From WSXY01 sp038325105 (lineage in GTDB: Bacteria > Actinomycetota > Coriobacteriia > Anaerosomatales > Anaerosomataceae), in assembly GCA_038325105.1 (NCBI GenBank), contig JBBQIR010000044.1:1-18238 (forward strand): 18,238 nucleotides of DNA, in the 5' to 3' direction. Each line of letters starts with the position of its first letter. The first letter of the stretch is position 1. Shown here in pieces: positions 6,028 through 13,249 of the stretch. The notes under the pieces were generated by a model. It did not search any database and was not told where the DNA came from. It saw only the letters and a program-made list of their open reading frames with translations. The position numbers were made by a program, and so were the translations under genes.

Positions 6028-7629
6028 ATGCGAATCGCTCTTGCACAAATCGATCCCACCGTCGGCGACATCGACGGCAACCTCGCGCTCTGTCTTTCTG
6101 CTGCCGAGGAGGCCGCCGCTGCAGGCGCCGACGTCGTCTTGCTCCCCGAACTCGCGCTTCTCGGCTATCCGCCGGAAGACCTGCTCGGGAAGTCGCACTT
6201 CGTCGAGCGCTCGATGGAGGCCGTGGAGGCCTTTGCGCGCTCCTCGGCGTGTCCGGCGGTTGTGGGCTACGCGCACCGGGACGCACAAGGCATCCACAAC
6301 GCGGCAGCGTTTTGTCGCGGCGGTGTCATCGAGCGCGTCTACCTCAAGCAGCTGCTGCCCAACTACGGCGTCTTCGACGAGGAGCGCTACTTCGAGCCGG
6401 GACTCGATGACGTCGTGGTCGACATCGGCGGCTTCCCGTGCGCCATCACTGTGTGCGAAGACGCGTGGTTCCCCGAGCCGGTCGCACGCGCGGCCCAGAG
6501 CGGCGCGCGCGTCGTCCTCAACATCTCGGCGTCACCCTTCCACATCGGCAAGGGCCGCTCGCGCGAGCGCATGCTCCGCGATCGCGCGGCCGCCAACGGC
6601 GTGTGGTTCGTGTACTGCAACGTGACCGGCGGGCAAGACGAACTCATCTTCGACGGCCGTTCGGTCGTCATCGGCCCCAACGGCGGGGTCGTCGCACGCG
6701 CGAAGGCGTTTGCCACCGACATGCTCATCGTTGACATCGACCCCGACGAGACCGAGCCCACCGCGCTTCGTCTCGAGCCGATCGAGGCCGAAGTCGAGGA
6801 GATGTACGACGCGCTCAAGCTTGGCCTACGCGACTACATCCGCAAGAACGGCTTCACCGACGTCGTGCTCGGCCTCTCGGGCGGCATCGACTCGGCGCTC
6901 ACCGCCGTGCTCGCCGCCGACGCGCTTGGCGCGGAGCACGTGCACGGCGTGCTCATGCCGTCGCGGTACTCCTCGGAAGGCAGCGTCGCCGACGCACACG
7001 AACTCGCCCGCATCACCGGCATCGATACGCTTACGATTCCCATCGAGGAGCCGGTCTCGGCCATGGAACGCGCGCTCGCCCCGGCATTCGGCGAGCTTCC
7101 CGAGGATGTGACCGAGGAGAACCTGCAGGCACGAGTGCGTGGCGTGCTGCTCATGGCGCTCTCGAACAAGTTCGGCTGGCTCGTGCTGGCCACCGGCAAT
7201 AAGAGCGAGCTCTCGGTGGGCTACAGCACGCTCTACGGCGACATGGTGGGCGGCTTCGCGCCGATCAAGGACGTCTTCAAGACGAAGGTCTTCGAGCTCG
7301 CCGTGTGGCGCAATCTGCGCGGGAGGGTGATTCCCGAGGCGACAATCGAGAAGCCGCCAAGCGCCGAGCTCCGCCCCGACCAGACCGACCAGGATTCGCT
7401 CCCGCCGTACAAGGTGCTCGACGCGATTCTCGTGGCCTATGTCGAGCACGACCGTTCCGCCGAGGAGATCGTCGGGCAGGGATACGACGCGGCGACCGTC
7501 GAGCGTGTCGTGCATATGGTGGATGCTGCCGAGTACAAGCGCCGACAGGGGCCCATCGGCATCAAGATCACCCCGAAGGCGTTCGGCAAGGACCGCCGCA
7601 TGCCCATCACGAACGGTTTCGGTGGGTAG
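6028..7629 (+). CDS. nadE: Glutamine-dependent NAD+ synthase
   Basis: Encodes 533 residues and makes NAD+ from nicotinic acid adenine dinucleotide, ATP and glutamine-derived ammonia in the cytoplasm. The N-terminal nitrilase-fold glutaminase domain (about 1-250) has the triad Glu41 (LLPELALLGYPPEDLL), Lys107 (LKQLLPNYGVFDEERYF) and Cys143 (TVCEDAWF). The C-terminal synthetase domain has the ATP-pyrophosphatase motif SGGIDS at 284-289, then ATGNKSELSVGYSTLYGD and KPPSAELRPDQTDQDSLPPY, all family hallmarks. The length fits the short fused form rather than the ~650-residue mycobacterial form. ATG 6028 has AAGGA upstream and begins MRIALAQIDPTVGD, a typical start. A 205-base gap separates it from the divergent DUF2207 gene; it is followed after one base by a GNAT gene, so the two are probably co-translated. 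Confidence 0.97.
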   Translation: MRIALAQIDPTVGDIDGNLALCLSAAEEAAAAGADVVLLPELALLGYPPEDLLGKSHFVERSMEAVEAFARSSACPAVVGYAHRDAQGIHNAAAFCRGGVIERVYLKQLLPNYGVFDEERYFEPGLDDVVVDIGGFPCAITVCEDAWFPEPVARAAQSGARVVLNISASPFHIGKGRSRERMLRDRAAANGVWFVYCNVTGGQDELIFDGRSVVIGPNGGVVARAKAFATDMLIVDIDPDETEPTALRLEPIEAEVEEMYDALKLGLRDYIRKNGFTDVVLGLSGGIDSALTAVLAADALGAEHVHGVLMPSRYSSEGSVADAHELARITGIDTLTIPIEEPVSAMERALAPAFGELPEDVTEENLQARVRGVLLMALSNKFGWLVLATGNKSELSVGYSTLYGDMVGGFAPIKDVFKTKVFELAVWRNLRGRVIPEATIEKPPSAELRPDQTDQDSLPPYKVLDAILVAYVEHDRSAEEIVGQGYDAATVERVVHMVDAAEYKRRQGPIGIKITPKAFGKDRRMPITNGFGG

Positions 7630-7630
7630 C

Positions 7631-8113
7631 GTGACCGAGTCACCCGCCGCAAGCTGCGGCGACGCCACGACCACGTTTGAGTGGGTGCAGCATACCGACC
7701 CGCGGATGCCCGAGGTCACCGTCCTCAGGCACGAAGTCCTCATGGCGCCGTTTGCCGTGAAGCGCGACGACAACTGGGGCGACGACGATCCCGACTCGTA
7801 CCACCTCATCGCGACCGATGGCGGGCGCGTGGTCGCGTACTCGCGCCTCATCAACGACGGCGGTACGGGTCAGATCCGGCAGGTCGCGGTAGCGTTCGAC
7901 CGGCAACGCACGGGAGTGGGGAGCGCGCTCATGCGCGAGACTGTCCGCAAAGCGGCCGAGCTCGGGCTTGCGCCGGTCTTCTTGCACGCGCGTGTCATGG
8001 CCATGGCGTTCTACGAGCGTCTGGGCTTTGTGAACATGACCGACGACCCGTTTCCCTTCGGCCGCACCGGATTACCGCACGTTCGAATGGAGTTGCGTGC
8101 CTCGGCCGTCTAG
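7631..8113 (+). CDS. GNAT family N-acetyltransferase
   Basis: Encodes 160 residues from GTG 7631, one base after the nadE stop, implying translational coupling. The GNAT fold is visible: strand AYSRLI (about 69-74), motif A QVAVAFDRQRTGVGSALM with the acetyl-CoA-binding RQRTGVG at 91-97, then VFLHARVMAMAFYERLGFV (about 117-134), the usual motif B with YERLGF. The N-terminal block VLRHEVLMAPF resembles ElaA-type or YjcF-type small acetyltransferases. It would transfer an acetyl group from acetyl-CoA to an amine; the substrate cannot be told. No strong ribosome binding site precedes GTG 7631, consistent with re-initiation by ribosomes leaving nadE. Confidence 0.87.
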   Translation: MTESPAASCGDATTTFEWVQHTDPRMPEVTVLRHEVLMAPFAVKRDDNWGDDDPDSYHLIATDGGRVVAYSRLINDGGTGQIRQVAVAFDRQRTGVGSALMRETVRKAAELGLAPVFLHARVMAMAFYERLGFVNMTDDPFPFGRTGLPHVRMELRASAV

Positions 8114-8127
8114 AGAATCCGCGCCGG

Positions 8128-8156
8128 TTGACCTATCCTAGTCGTTGGCTTTGAAT
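8128..8156 (+). promoter_or_regulatory. Promoter of the aldolase gene
   Basis: TTGACC (8128-8133) and TTGAAT (8151-8156) are separated by 17 bases in the gap between the GNAT stop and the aldolase start. The -10 lacks the usual second-position A, so the call is moderate. Confidence 0.4.
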
Positions 8157-8183
8157 GCCGTACCGTACGAGGAGGGGACTCTT

Positions 8184-9143
8184 ATGCCCAGCATCACACG
8201 CGACCAGGTCCATGTGCCCGCGGATGTACCCGCCGCCGCACGCGAGACCTACATCGACAACTACCTCAAGGCGACCCGTGGCACCGGCAGGCTCATGCTC
8301 TTCGCCTGCGACCAGAAGATCGAGCACCTCAACGAGGACTTCTTCGGCGAGGGTATCTCGCCCGAAGACAACGAGCCGGAGCACCTGTTCCGCATCGGAT
8401 CGCAGGGCGTGTGCGGCGTGCTCGCCGGCCAGCGCGGCCTCATCGCGCAGTACGCGGCCGACTACCCCGAGATCAACTACCTCGTGAAGATGAACTCCAA
8501 GACGCACCTCATCAAGACCTCGGCTACCAATCCCGAGAAGCACCAGGACGATCCGTACTCGCCGCAGCTCTACGACATCCAGACCGTGCTCGACCTGCGC
8601 GACAACGGCGTGAATGCGGTCGGCGTCGGCTACACGATCTATCTCGGCAGCGAGTACGAGTCGACCATGATGCAGGAAGCCGGTCAGCTCATCGCCGATG
8701 CGCACTCCCTCGGCCTCATCGTCGTGCTGTGGATCTACCCGCGCGGCAAGGCCGTCGTGGACGAGAAAGACGCGAACCTCATCGCCGGCGCAGCCGGAGT
8801 CGCGCTCTGTCTCGGCGCCGACTTCGTGAAGGTGAACCCGCCCAAGGGCGACGACACCGAGTCCTCGGCCCAAAAGATCGTCCAGGCGTCGAAGGCATCA
8901 GGCCGCACCGGTCTCGTGTGCGCAGGCGGGTCCACTGTGGCCGCCGACGTGTTCCTCACGCAGCTGTGGGAGCAGATCCACATTGGCGGAGCGAAGGGCA
9001 ACGCCACTGGCCGCAACATCCACCAGCGCTCGCTGGCCGAAGCCGTCCGTCTCACGAAAGCAATCAGCGCCATCACGCTTGGCGACTGGAGCGTTGAGGA
9101 CGCACTCGCGGTCTTCAATGGCGAGAAGGACTACTCGCTCTAG
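8184..9143 (+). CDS. Class I (DhnA-type) fructose-bisphosphate aldolase
   Basis: Encodes 319 residues of the DeoC/LacD-like archaeal-type class I aldolase family (COG1830), which cleaves fructose 1,6-bisphosphate through a Schiff base. Expected features are the early Asp in FACDQKIEHL (Asp43), the strand GVGYTIYLGSE, the motif LIVVLWIYPRGK, and the Schiff-base lysine Lys216 in ADFVKVNPPKG. Later come LVCAGGST and GNATGRNIHQR, phosphate-binding loops near the end of the barrel. Start ATG 8184 is supported by GAGGAGGGGA at 8169-8178. It has its own likely promoter and a hairpin downstream, so it is probably monocistronic. With pfkA 2 kb away, a glycolytic or gluconeogenic role is likely. Relatives in the family make other aldol products (DKFP or ADH synthase), so the substrate is not certain. 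Confidence 0.9.
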   Translation: MPSITRDQVHVPADVPAAARETYIDNYLKATRGTGRLMLFACDQKIEHLNEDFFGEGISPEDNEPEHLFRIGSQGVCGVLAGQRGLIAQYAADYPEINYLVKMNSKTHLIKTSATNPEKHQDDPYSPQLYDIQTVLDLRDNGVNAVGVGYTIYLGSEYESTMMQEAGQLIADAHSLGLIVVLWIYPRGKAVVDEKDANLIAGAAGVALCLGADFVKVNPPKGDDTESSAQKIVQASKASGRTGLVCAGGSTVAADVFLTQLWEQIHIGGAKGNATGRNIHQRSLAEAVRLTKAISAITLGDWSVEDALAVFNGEKDYSL

Positions 9144-9182
9144 GTTACCGCCGTTCGCCGGGCACTAACGCTCGCAACTCCG

Positions 9183-9213
9183 GCGCGGCATCGCCTTAAC
9201 AGCGGTGCCGCGC
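9183..9213 (+). terminator. Hairpin after aldolase, possible terminator
   Basis: GCGCGGCATCGC (9183-9194) and GCGGTGCCGCGC (9202-9213) pair over 12 positions with one G-T wobble, loop CTTAACA, followed by the T-rich TATTCTATAC. It lies 40 bases after the aldolase stop. The same bases carry the accD promoter, so it may also be an operator. Confidence 0.5.
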
Positions 9214-9224
9214 TATTCTATACA
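9196..9224 (+). promoter_or_regulatory. Promoter of accD-accA-pfkA
   Basis: TTAACA (9196-9201) and TATACA (9219-9224), 17 bases apart, resemble a housekeeping promoter; the start would be near 9231, about 50 bases before accD. The -35 box lies in the loop of the hairpin at 9183-9213. Confidence 0.55.
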
Positions 9225-9283
9225 CCTGATGCGCCCGGTTTCTCGCTGCGCATGTCCCGACCGTCGACCGACCTGGGAGCCTC

Positions 9284-10210
9284 ATGCCCATCTCGGACTG
9301 GTTCAAGGCACGAGAAGGCCGCCGCTATACCGTGGCAAGTGCGGACAAGTCCGCCGGTTTACCCGACGGTGTCTGGCTCAAATGCCCCTCGTGCAAACAC
9401 ACGATCTATCAGGGTGTCCTCGAGGACAACGTGTACGTGTGCCCGCATTGCGCGCACCACTTCGAGCTGTACGCATTCGCTCGCGTGCTGTCGCTTGCCG
9501 ATGAAGGCACGTTCGAGGAGACCGAGGCCACGCTCACGTCGCTCGACCCGCTTCGCTTCTCGGCGAACAAGCCGTACACGCAGAGCCTCGCCACCGCCAA
9601 AGAGAAGACCGGTATGGCTGAGGCCGTCGTCACCGGCCGCGCGCTTCTCGGCGGGCATCCGGTGGTCATCGGCGCGATGGACTTCCGGTTCGTTGGCGCA
9701 TCCATGGGCTCCGCGGTCGGCGAGAAGATCGCGCGTGCGTTCGCGCTTGCCGAGGCCGAGAACCGCGCGCTCGTGCTGGTGATCGCGTCGGGCGGGGCGC
9801 GCATGCAAGAGGGCATGCTGTCGCTCATGCAGATGGCGAAGACGTCTGCCGCCGCCGAGCGGCTCTCCCGTGCACGGATCCCGTACGTCTCGATCCTCAC
9901 GAACCCCACCTACGGCGGTGTCACCGCGAGCTTCCCGGTGCTCGCCGACATCATCCTGGCCGAGCCCGGGGCGCTCATCGGATTCACCGGCCCGCGGGTC
10001 ATCGAGCAGACGATGAAGCAGAGCCTGCCGAAGGGCTTCCAGACCGCCGAATTCCTCGAGGAGCACGGCCTTATCGACGAGGTCGTGCCGCGGACGGAAC
10101 TCGCGCGCACGGTCGCACGCGTGCTCGACTATCTGTCGGGTGCCGGGGTTCCTCCTGCAGCCACCGGCGCCGCACGCCCCGTACCGGATCTCAAGGGCGG
10201 TGATGCATAG
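9284..10210 (+). CDS. accD: Acetyl-CoA carboxylase carboxyltransferase subunit beta
   Basis: Encodes 308 residues. AccD with AccA transfers carboxyl from carboxybiotin to acetyl-CoA, giving malonyl-CoA for fatty acid synthesis. The N-terminal four-cysteine zinc finger is present: Cys34, Cys37, Cys53 and Cys56. The crotonase-fold core carries VVIGAMDFRFVGASMGSAVGEKI, LVIASGGARMQEGMLSLMQMAKT, ILTNPTYGGVTASF and GFTGPRVIEQTMKQSLPKGFQ, all strongly conserved in AccD. ATG 9284 gives the expected MPISDWFK start. The stop TAG shares its G with the GTG start of accA (TAGTG), so the two subunits are co-translated. The biotin carrier and carboxylase genes are not in this window. Separate bacterial-type subunits are unlike the fused form of typical Actinomycetia. 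Confidence 0.97.
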   Translation: MPISDWFKAREGRRYTVASADKSAGLPDGVWLKCPSCKHTIYQGVLEDNVYVCPHCAHHFELYAFARVLSLADEGTFEETEATLTSLDPLRFSANKPYTQSLATAKEKTGMAEAVVTGRALLGGHPVVIGAMDFRFVGASMGSAVGEKIARAFALAEAENRALVLVIASGGARMQEGMLSLMQMAKTSAAAERLSRARIPYVSILTNPTYGGVTASFPVLADIILAEPGALIGFTGPRVIEQTMKQSLPKGFQTAEFLEEHGLIDEVVPRTELARTVARVLDYLSGAGVPPAATGAARPVPDLKGGDA

Positions 10211-11172
10211 TGGCGAAGTTCATCATGGAGTTCGAGCGCCCGCTCGCCGACCTCGAGGAGAAGCTCGAAGAACTCAAGCGGCTCGACGTTGCTGCCGCGC
10301 TTGAACTCGGCGCCGAGATTGCCGATCTCGAGGCGGAGATCGAGCAGCTGCGCACAACGCTCTACCAGGCGCTATCGCCGTGGGAGCGCGTTCAGGTCGC
10401 CCGTCATCCGGGCCGCCCGAAGACACAGGACTATGTCGAAGCGCTCTGCTCGGAGGTCGTCGAACTGAACGGCGACCGCCTCTACGGCGACGACGAAGCG
10501 ATCTTCGCGGGCCTGGCGACCCTCGCCGGACGCCGGTGCATGGTGATCGGGCACCGCAAGGGCAAGACCACGAAAGAGAACATCCGACGCAACTTCGGCA
10601 GCCCGCATCCCGAAGGCCTGCGCAAGGCGCGCCGGGCGATGCTCATGGCCGAGAAGTTTGGCCTGCCGGTCGTCACGTTCGTCGACACGCAGGGTGCACA
10701 TCCCGGCATCGAGGCCGAAGAACGCGGTCAGGCGTGGGCGATCGCCGAGAACCTCGCAACACTCTCGGCGCTGCGCGTGCCGATCGTTGCGGTCGGTATC
10801 GGCGAGGGCGGGAGTGGTGGCGCGCTCGCCATCGGCTTCGGCGACCGGCTCATCATGCTCGAGAACGCGTACTACTCGGTGATCAGTCCCGAGGCGTGCG
10901 CGTCGATCCTCTACAAAGACGCGGGCCGCGCGCCGGAGACCTCGGCATGCCTGCGCATGACGGCCGAGGACCTCATCGACCTCGGCATCGCCGACGAGAT
11001 CGTGCCCGAGCCGCTCGGCGGAGCGCACCACGACCCGGCATCGGTCTTCGCGGCTGTCGAACGTTCAGTAGCGTCTGCGCTCGAGTCGCTCTGCGGTCAG
11101 GATGTCGAAGAGCTCGTACAACGTCGGTTCGAGCGGCTGTCTGCTATCGGGGTGTACGCGGAGGGGGAGTAA
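10210..11172 (+). CDS. accA: Acetyl-CoA carboxylase carboxyltransferase subunit alpha
   Basis: Encodes 320 residues, about the usual length, and completes the alpha2beta2 carboxyltransferase with AccD. The N-terminus (about 8-52) is a charged helical hairpin (FERPLADLEEKLEELKRL), as in AccA, followed by SPWERVQVARHPGRPKTQDYV. The core has GDRLYGDDEAIFAGLATLAG, KGKTTKENIRRNFGSPHPEG, FVDTQGAHPGIEAEERGQA, the GEGGSGG loop at 198-204, and SVISPEACASILYKD. The start is GTG 10210, overlapping the accD stop by one base and preceded by AAGGGCGGTG. Three bases separate its stop from pfkA, so the three genes probably form one operon. Confidence 0.97.
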   Translation: MAKFIMEFERPLADLEEKLEELKRLDVAAALELGAEIADLEAEIEQLRTTLYQALSPWERVQVARHPGRPKTQDYVEALCSEVVELNGDRLYGDDEAIFAGLATLAGRRCMVIGHRKGKTTKENIRRNFGSPHPEGLRKARRAMLMAEKFGLPVVTFVDTQGAHPGIEAEERGQAWAIAENLATLSALRVPIVAVGIGEGGSGGALAIGFGDRLIMLENAYYSVISPEACASILYKDAGRAPETSACLRMTAEDLIDLGIADEIVPEPLGGAHHDPASVFAAVERSVASALESLCGQDVEELVQRRFERLSAIGVYAEGE

Positions 11173-11175
11173 GCC

Positions 11176-12144
11176 ATGTCAAAGAAGTCACGGATCGCGG
11201 TTCTCACGAGTGGTGGGGACGCGCCCGGAATGAACGCGGCGATACGCGCCGTGGTACGTATGGCCATCGCTCGCAATTGCGAGGCGGTCGGTATCAGGCA
11301 CGGCTACGAGGGTCTTATCGATGGCGACTTCTTCGACATGGGACTTGGGAGTGTCGGCGGCGTGCTCGACCGTGGTGGCACCTTCATCGGCACGTCCCGC
11401 TCGGAGCGCATGTTCACCGATGAGGGACTTGGTGTTGCCGCGAGCAACCTCGCGGAACACGGAATCACCGGCCTCGTCGTCATCGGTGGCGACGGCTCGT
11501 ATCGTGCTGCCGAGGAGCTCGATCGCCGTGGCGTGCAGGTTATCGGCGTTCCGGGCACCATCGACAACGATATCGCGGCGACCGACACAACGATCGGTTT
11601 CGACACCGCGCAGAACACGATTTGTGACGCGACATCGAAGGTCCGCGACACGGCATCAAGCCACGAGCGAACGTTCATCATCGAGGTCATGGGCCGCACC
11701 TGCGGCATGCTCGCGCTCTACTCGGGTCTGGCCGCCGGCGCGGATGTCATTCTCGTGCCCGAAGTGGCGTGGAAGCTTGAGGACATCTGCGAATCGATCG
11801 CAAGCGGCATCGCGCGGGGAAAGAAGCACTCGATCATCGTGGCGGCAGAAGGCGCCGGACACGCGTTCGGGCTTGCAGCCGACCTCTCGAACATGTGTGG
11901 TCACGAGGTTCGCGCCGTCGTTCTCGGCCACATCCAGCGTGGCGGGGCGCCGTCGGCGTTCGACCGCACGCTCGCCAGCCGAATGGGTGCGACCGCGGTC
12001 GACGCGCTGGTCGCGGGCGAGAGCGGCAAGGCCGTGTGCCTCCAGAACGCCGATATGGCGCTTGAGACGCTCGCTGACTGCTACAGCCACCACCACGAGA
12101 TGAAGCAGCACATCTACGACCTCGCGATGGTGCTTGCACGATAG
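11176..12144 (+). CDS. pfkA: ATP-dependent 6-phosphofructokinase
   Basis: Encodes 322 residues, the normal bacterial PfkA length. It phosphorylates fructose 6-phosphate with ATP to fructose 1,6-bisphosphate in glycolysis. Visible are TSGGDAPGMNAAIR (11-24), GGDGSYRAA starting at 104, the catalytic PGTIDND (126-132, Asp130), FIIEVMGRTCGMLALYSGLA and LGHIQRGGAPSAFDR. Gly107 and Gly127 occupy the two sites that are Asp and Lys in pyrophosphate-dependent enzymes, so ATP is the expected donor. ATG 11176 follows GAGGGGGAG closely and lies three bases after the accA stop. The order accD-accA-pfkA recalls the Bacillus cluster accD-accA-pfkA-pyk; here no pyk follows. Regulation would come through the promoter at 9196-9224. 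Confidence 0.97.
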   Translation: MSKKSRIAVLTSGGDAPGMNAAIRAVVRMAIARNCEAVGIRHGYEGLIDGDFFDMGLGSVGGVLDRGGTFIGTSRSERMFTDEGLGVAASNLAEHGITGLVVIGGDGSYRAAEELDRRGVQVIGVPGTIDNDIAATDTTIGFDTAQNTICDATSKVRDTASSHERTFIIEVMGRTCGMLALYSGLAAGADVILVPEVAWKLEDICESIASGIARGKKHSIIVAAEGAGHAFGLAADLSNMCGHEVRAVVLGHIQRGGAPSAFDRTLASRMGATAVDALVAGESGKAVCLQNADMALETLADCYSHHHEMKQHIYDLAMVLAR

Positions 12145-12148
12145 CGGC

Positions 12149-12177
12149 TTGCGCGGTGTACTCAATAAGGGTACGAT
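12149..12177 (+). promoter_or_regulatory. Promoter of the MNT-HEPN operon
   Basis: TTGCGC (12149-12154) and TACGAT (12172-12177) are 17 bases apart. The -10 lies inside the operator palindrome. The expected start near 12184 is only about four bases before ATG 12188, implying a leaderless message. Confidence 0.45.
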
Positions 12178-12195
12178 AGTACCCGATATGGGTAC
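12169..12195. promoter_or_regulatory. Triple GGGTAC operator of the MNT-HEPN operon
   Basis: GGGTAC (12169-12174), its inverse GTACCC (12179-12184) and GGGTAC again (12190-12195) alternate over 27 bases. The first two form a palindrome around GATA; the first and third are 21 bases apart, two helical turns. The sites cover the -10 box and the start codon, as expected for autorepression by the antitoxin's HTH domain. Confidence 0.6.
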
Positions 12196-12784
12196 AAACC
12201 TCGATAACGATACCCTGGCTAAGGCCTTGTTCGGTGATGTTCGCCGGGCGGTCCTCACGTCGCTTTTCCTGTCACCCGATGAGCCGCTCTATGTTCGGGA
12301 GATCATCCGCCGGAGCGGTGTGGGACAGGGTGGCGTCCAACGTGAACTCCAGAACCTTGCCGGAGCCGGGCTCCTCCTTCGCGAACGCCGCGGGAACCTC
12401 GTCTACTACCGGGTCAACACCGCGGCTCCGGTGTACCCTGAATTGCGCTCGCTCATTCTCAAGACGACGGGCTTGACCTCGGTGCTGCAGGGGTCGCTCG
12501 CCGGAATGGCCGATGGCATCGACCTCGCGTTTGTGTACGGGAGCATAGCCAGCGGGGTGTCGACGGCAGGAAGCGACGTCGATCTCCTGGTCGTCGGTGA
12601 GGCCGATGGGATGCTGCTTCACGAAACTATGATGCGTGCGGAGCGGGTGCTGCACAGGCCAGTCAACTACACCCTGATCTCGCTCGGTGAGTATCGTGAC
12701 CGACTCGCGTCAGACGACGCGTTCATCACCAGGATCACGAACGGCCCACGTCTTCCAATTATCGGAGAAGTCGTCGATGTATGA
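12188..12784 (+). CDS. HTH-nucleotidyltransferase (MNT) antitoxin-like protein
   Basis: Encodes 198 residues. Residues about 10-78 form a winged helix of ArsR/MarR type (VRRAVLTSLFLSPDEPLYVREIIRRSGVGQGGVQRELQNLAGAGLLLRE, wing RRGNLVYYRVN). Residues about 113-190 form a minimal nucleotidyltransferase domain with GS at 118-119 and the metal-binding SDVD at 129-132. In MNT-HEPN systems the MNT protein is the antitoxin, often AMP-transferring to the HEPN toxin; here the fused HTH would also repress the operon. ATG 12188 was chosen because the HTH begins directly after it and the operator/promoter lies just upstream; an ATG at 12134 lies inside pfkA. No ribosome binding site is visible, consistent with a leaderless start. 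It overlaps the HEPN gene by eight bases. Confidence 0.85.
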   Translation: MGTNLDNDTLAKALFGDVRRAVLTSLFLSPDEPLYVREIIRRSGVGQGGVQRELQNLAGAGLLLRERRGNLVYYRVNTAAPVYPELRSLILKTTGLTSVLQGSLAGMADGIDLAFVYGSIASGVSTAGSDVDLLVVGEADGMLLHETMMRAERVLHRPVNYTLISLGEYRDRLASDDAFITRITNGPRLPIIGEVVDV

Positions 12785-13238
12785 GGAACTGCTTCGCCGA
12801 CAACACATCCGTCGCGAGAAGTTCGGTCCCGCCGAAGTGAAGGCTGCGCTTGCCCGCAGTGCGCGTGACTTGACGACAGCTGAAGCTCTCCTCGGCCAAG
12901 ACGACGACTGGGCTCTGGCGGTTGCGCACAATGCAGCTCTTCAGGCAGGGCGCGCCCTGATGTTCGCCGAAGGGTTCAGGCCCGGCTCAACAGCGGGTCA
13001 CAAGGCCGTTTTCTCCTTCTTGCGGGAGTGCCTCGGAGACGAACATGCGACCCTCGTATCGTTTGTTGATCGCATTCGAGTGAAGCGGCATACGGCTGTG
13101 TATGACGCCGCCGGGGCGGTGACGTCAACGGAAGCTCGACAGGCGCTAGATGTACTGCCCACCCCCTGCGCGACGCGGTCGTCGAGATGCTGCCCCCGGC
13201 CTGCATCGAGTAGACTCAGTGCGATTCCACTCAGGTGA
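12777..13238 (+). CDS. HEPN domain putative toxin, probable 3' frameshift
   Basis: Encodes 153 residues as read. Helical from start to about 125 (EVKAALARSARDLTTAEALL, WALAVAHNAALQAGRALMFAEGFRP, HKAVFSFLREC), then the HEPN motif region VDRIRVKRHTAVYD with Arg99, Arg101, Arg104, His105 and Tyr109. HEPN toxins are RNases, and the MNT partner upstream overlaps by eight bases with GGAGAAG at 12764-12770 as the binding site. After ALDVL (near 13155) the called frame reads PTPCATRSSRCCPRPASSRL, poor in coding bias. The -1 frame from about 13157 reads AHPLRDAVVEMLPPACIE with strong GC at third positions and stops at 13213, so the native protein is probably about 145 residues and the gene has a frameshift or a sequence error. 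Confidence 0.78.
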   Translation: MYEELLRRQHIRREKFGPAEVKAALARSARDLTTAEALLGQDDDWALAVAHNAALQAGRALMFAEGFRPGSTAGHKAVFSFLRECLGDEHATLVSFVDRIRVKRHTAVYDAAGAVTSTEARQALDVLPTPCATRSSRCCPRPASSRLSAIPLR

Positions 13239-13249
13239 ATGGAGCCACG

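Noticed and set aside
5823..6080. N-terminal extension of the DUF2207 protein to 6080
   Set aside because: It would cross the promoter, the hairpin and the nadE start; ATG 5822 with GGGAGGGGG and a signal segment is better.
6826..7854. Long minus-strand ORF opposite nadE and the GNAT gene
   Set aside because: Mirror of strongly conserved nadE coding sequence; Arg/His/Val-rich composition typical of an antisense frame.
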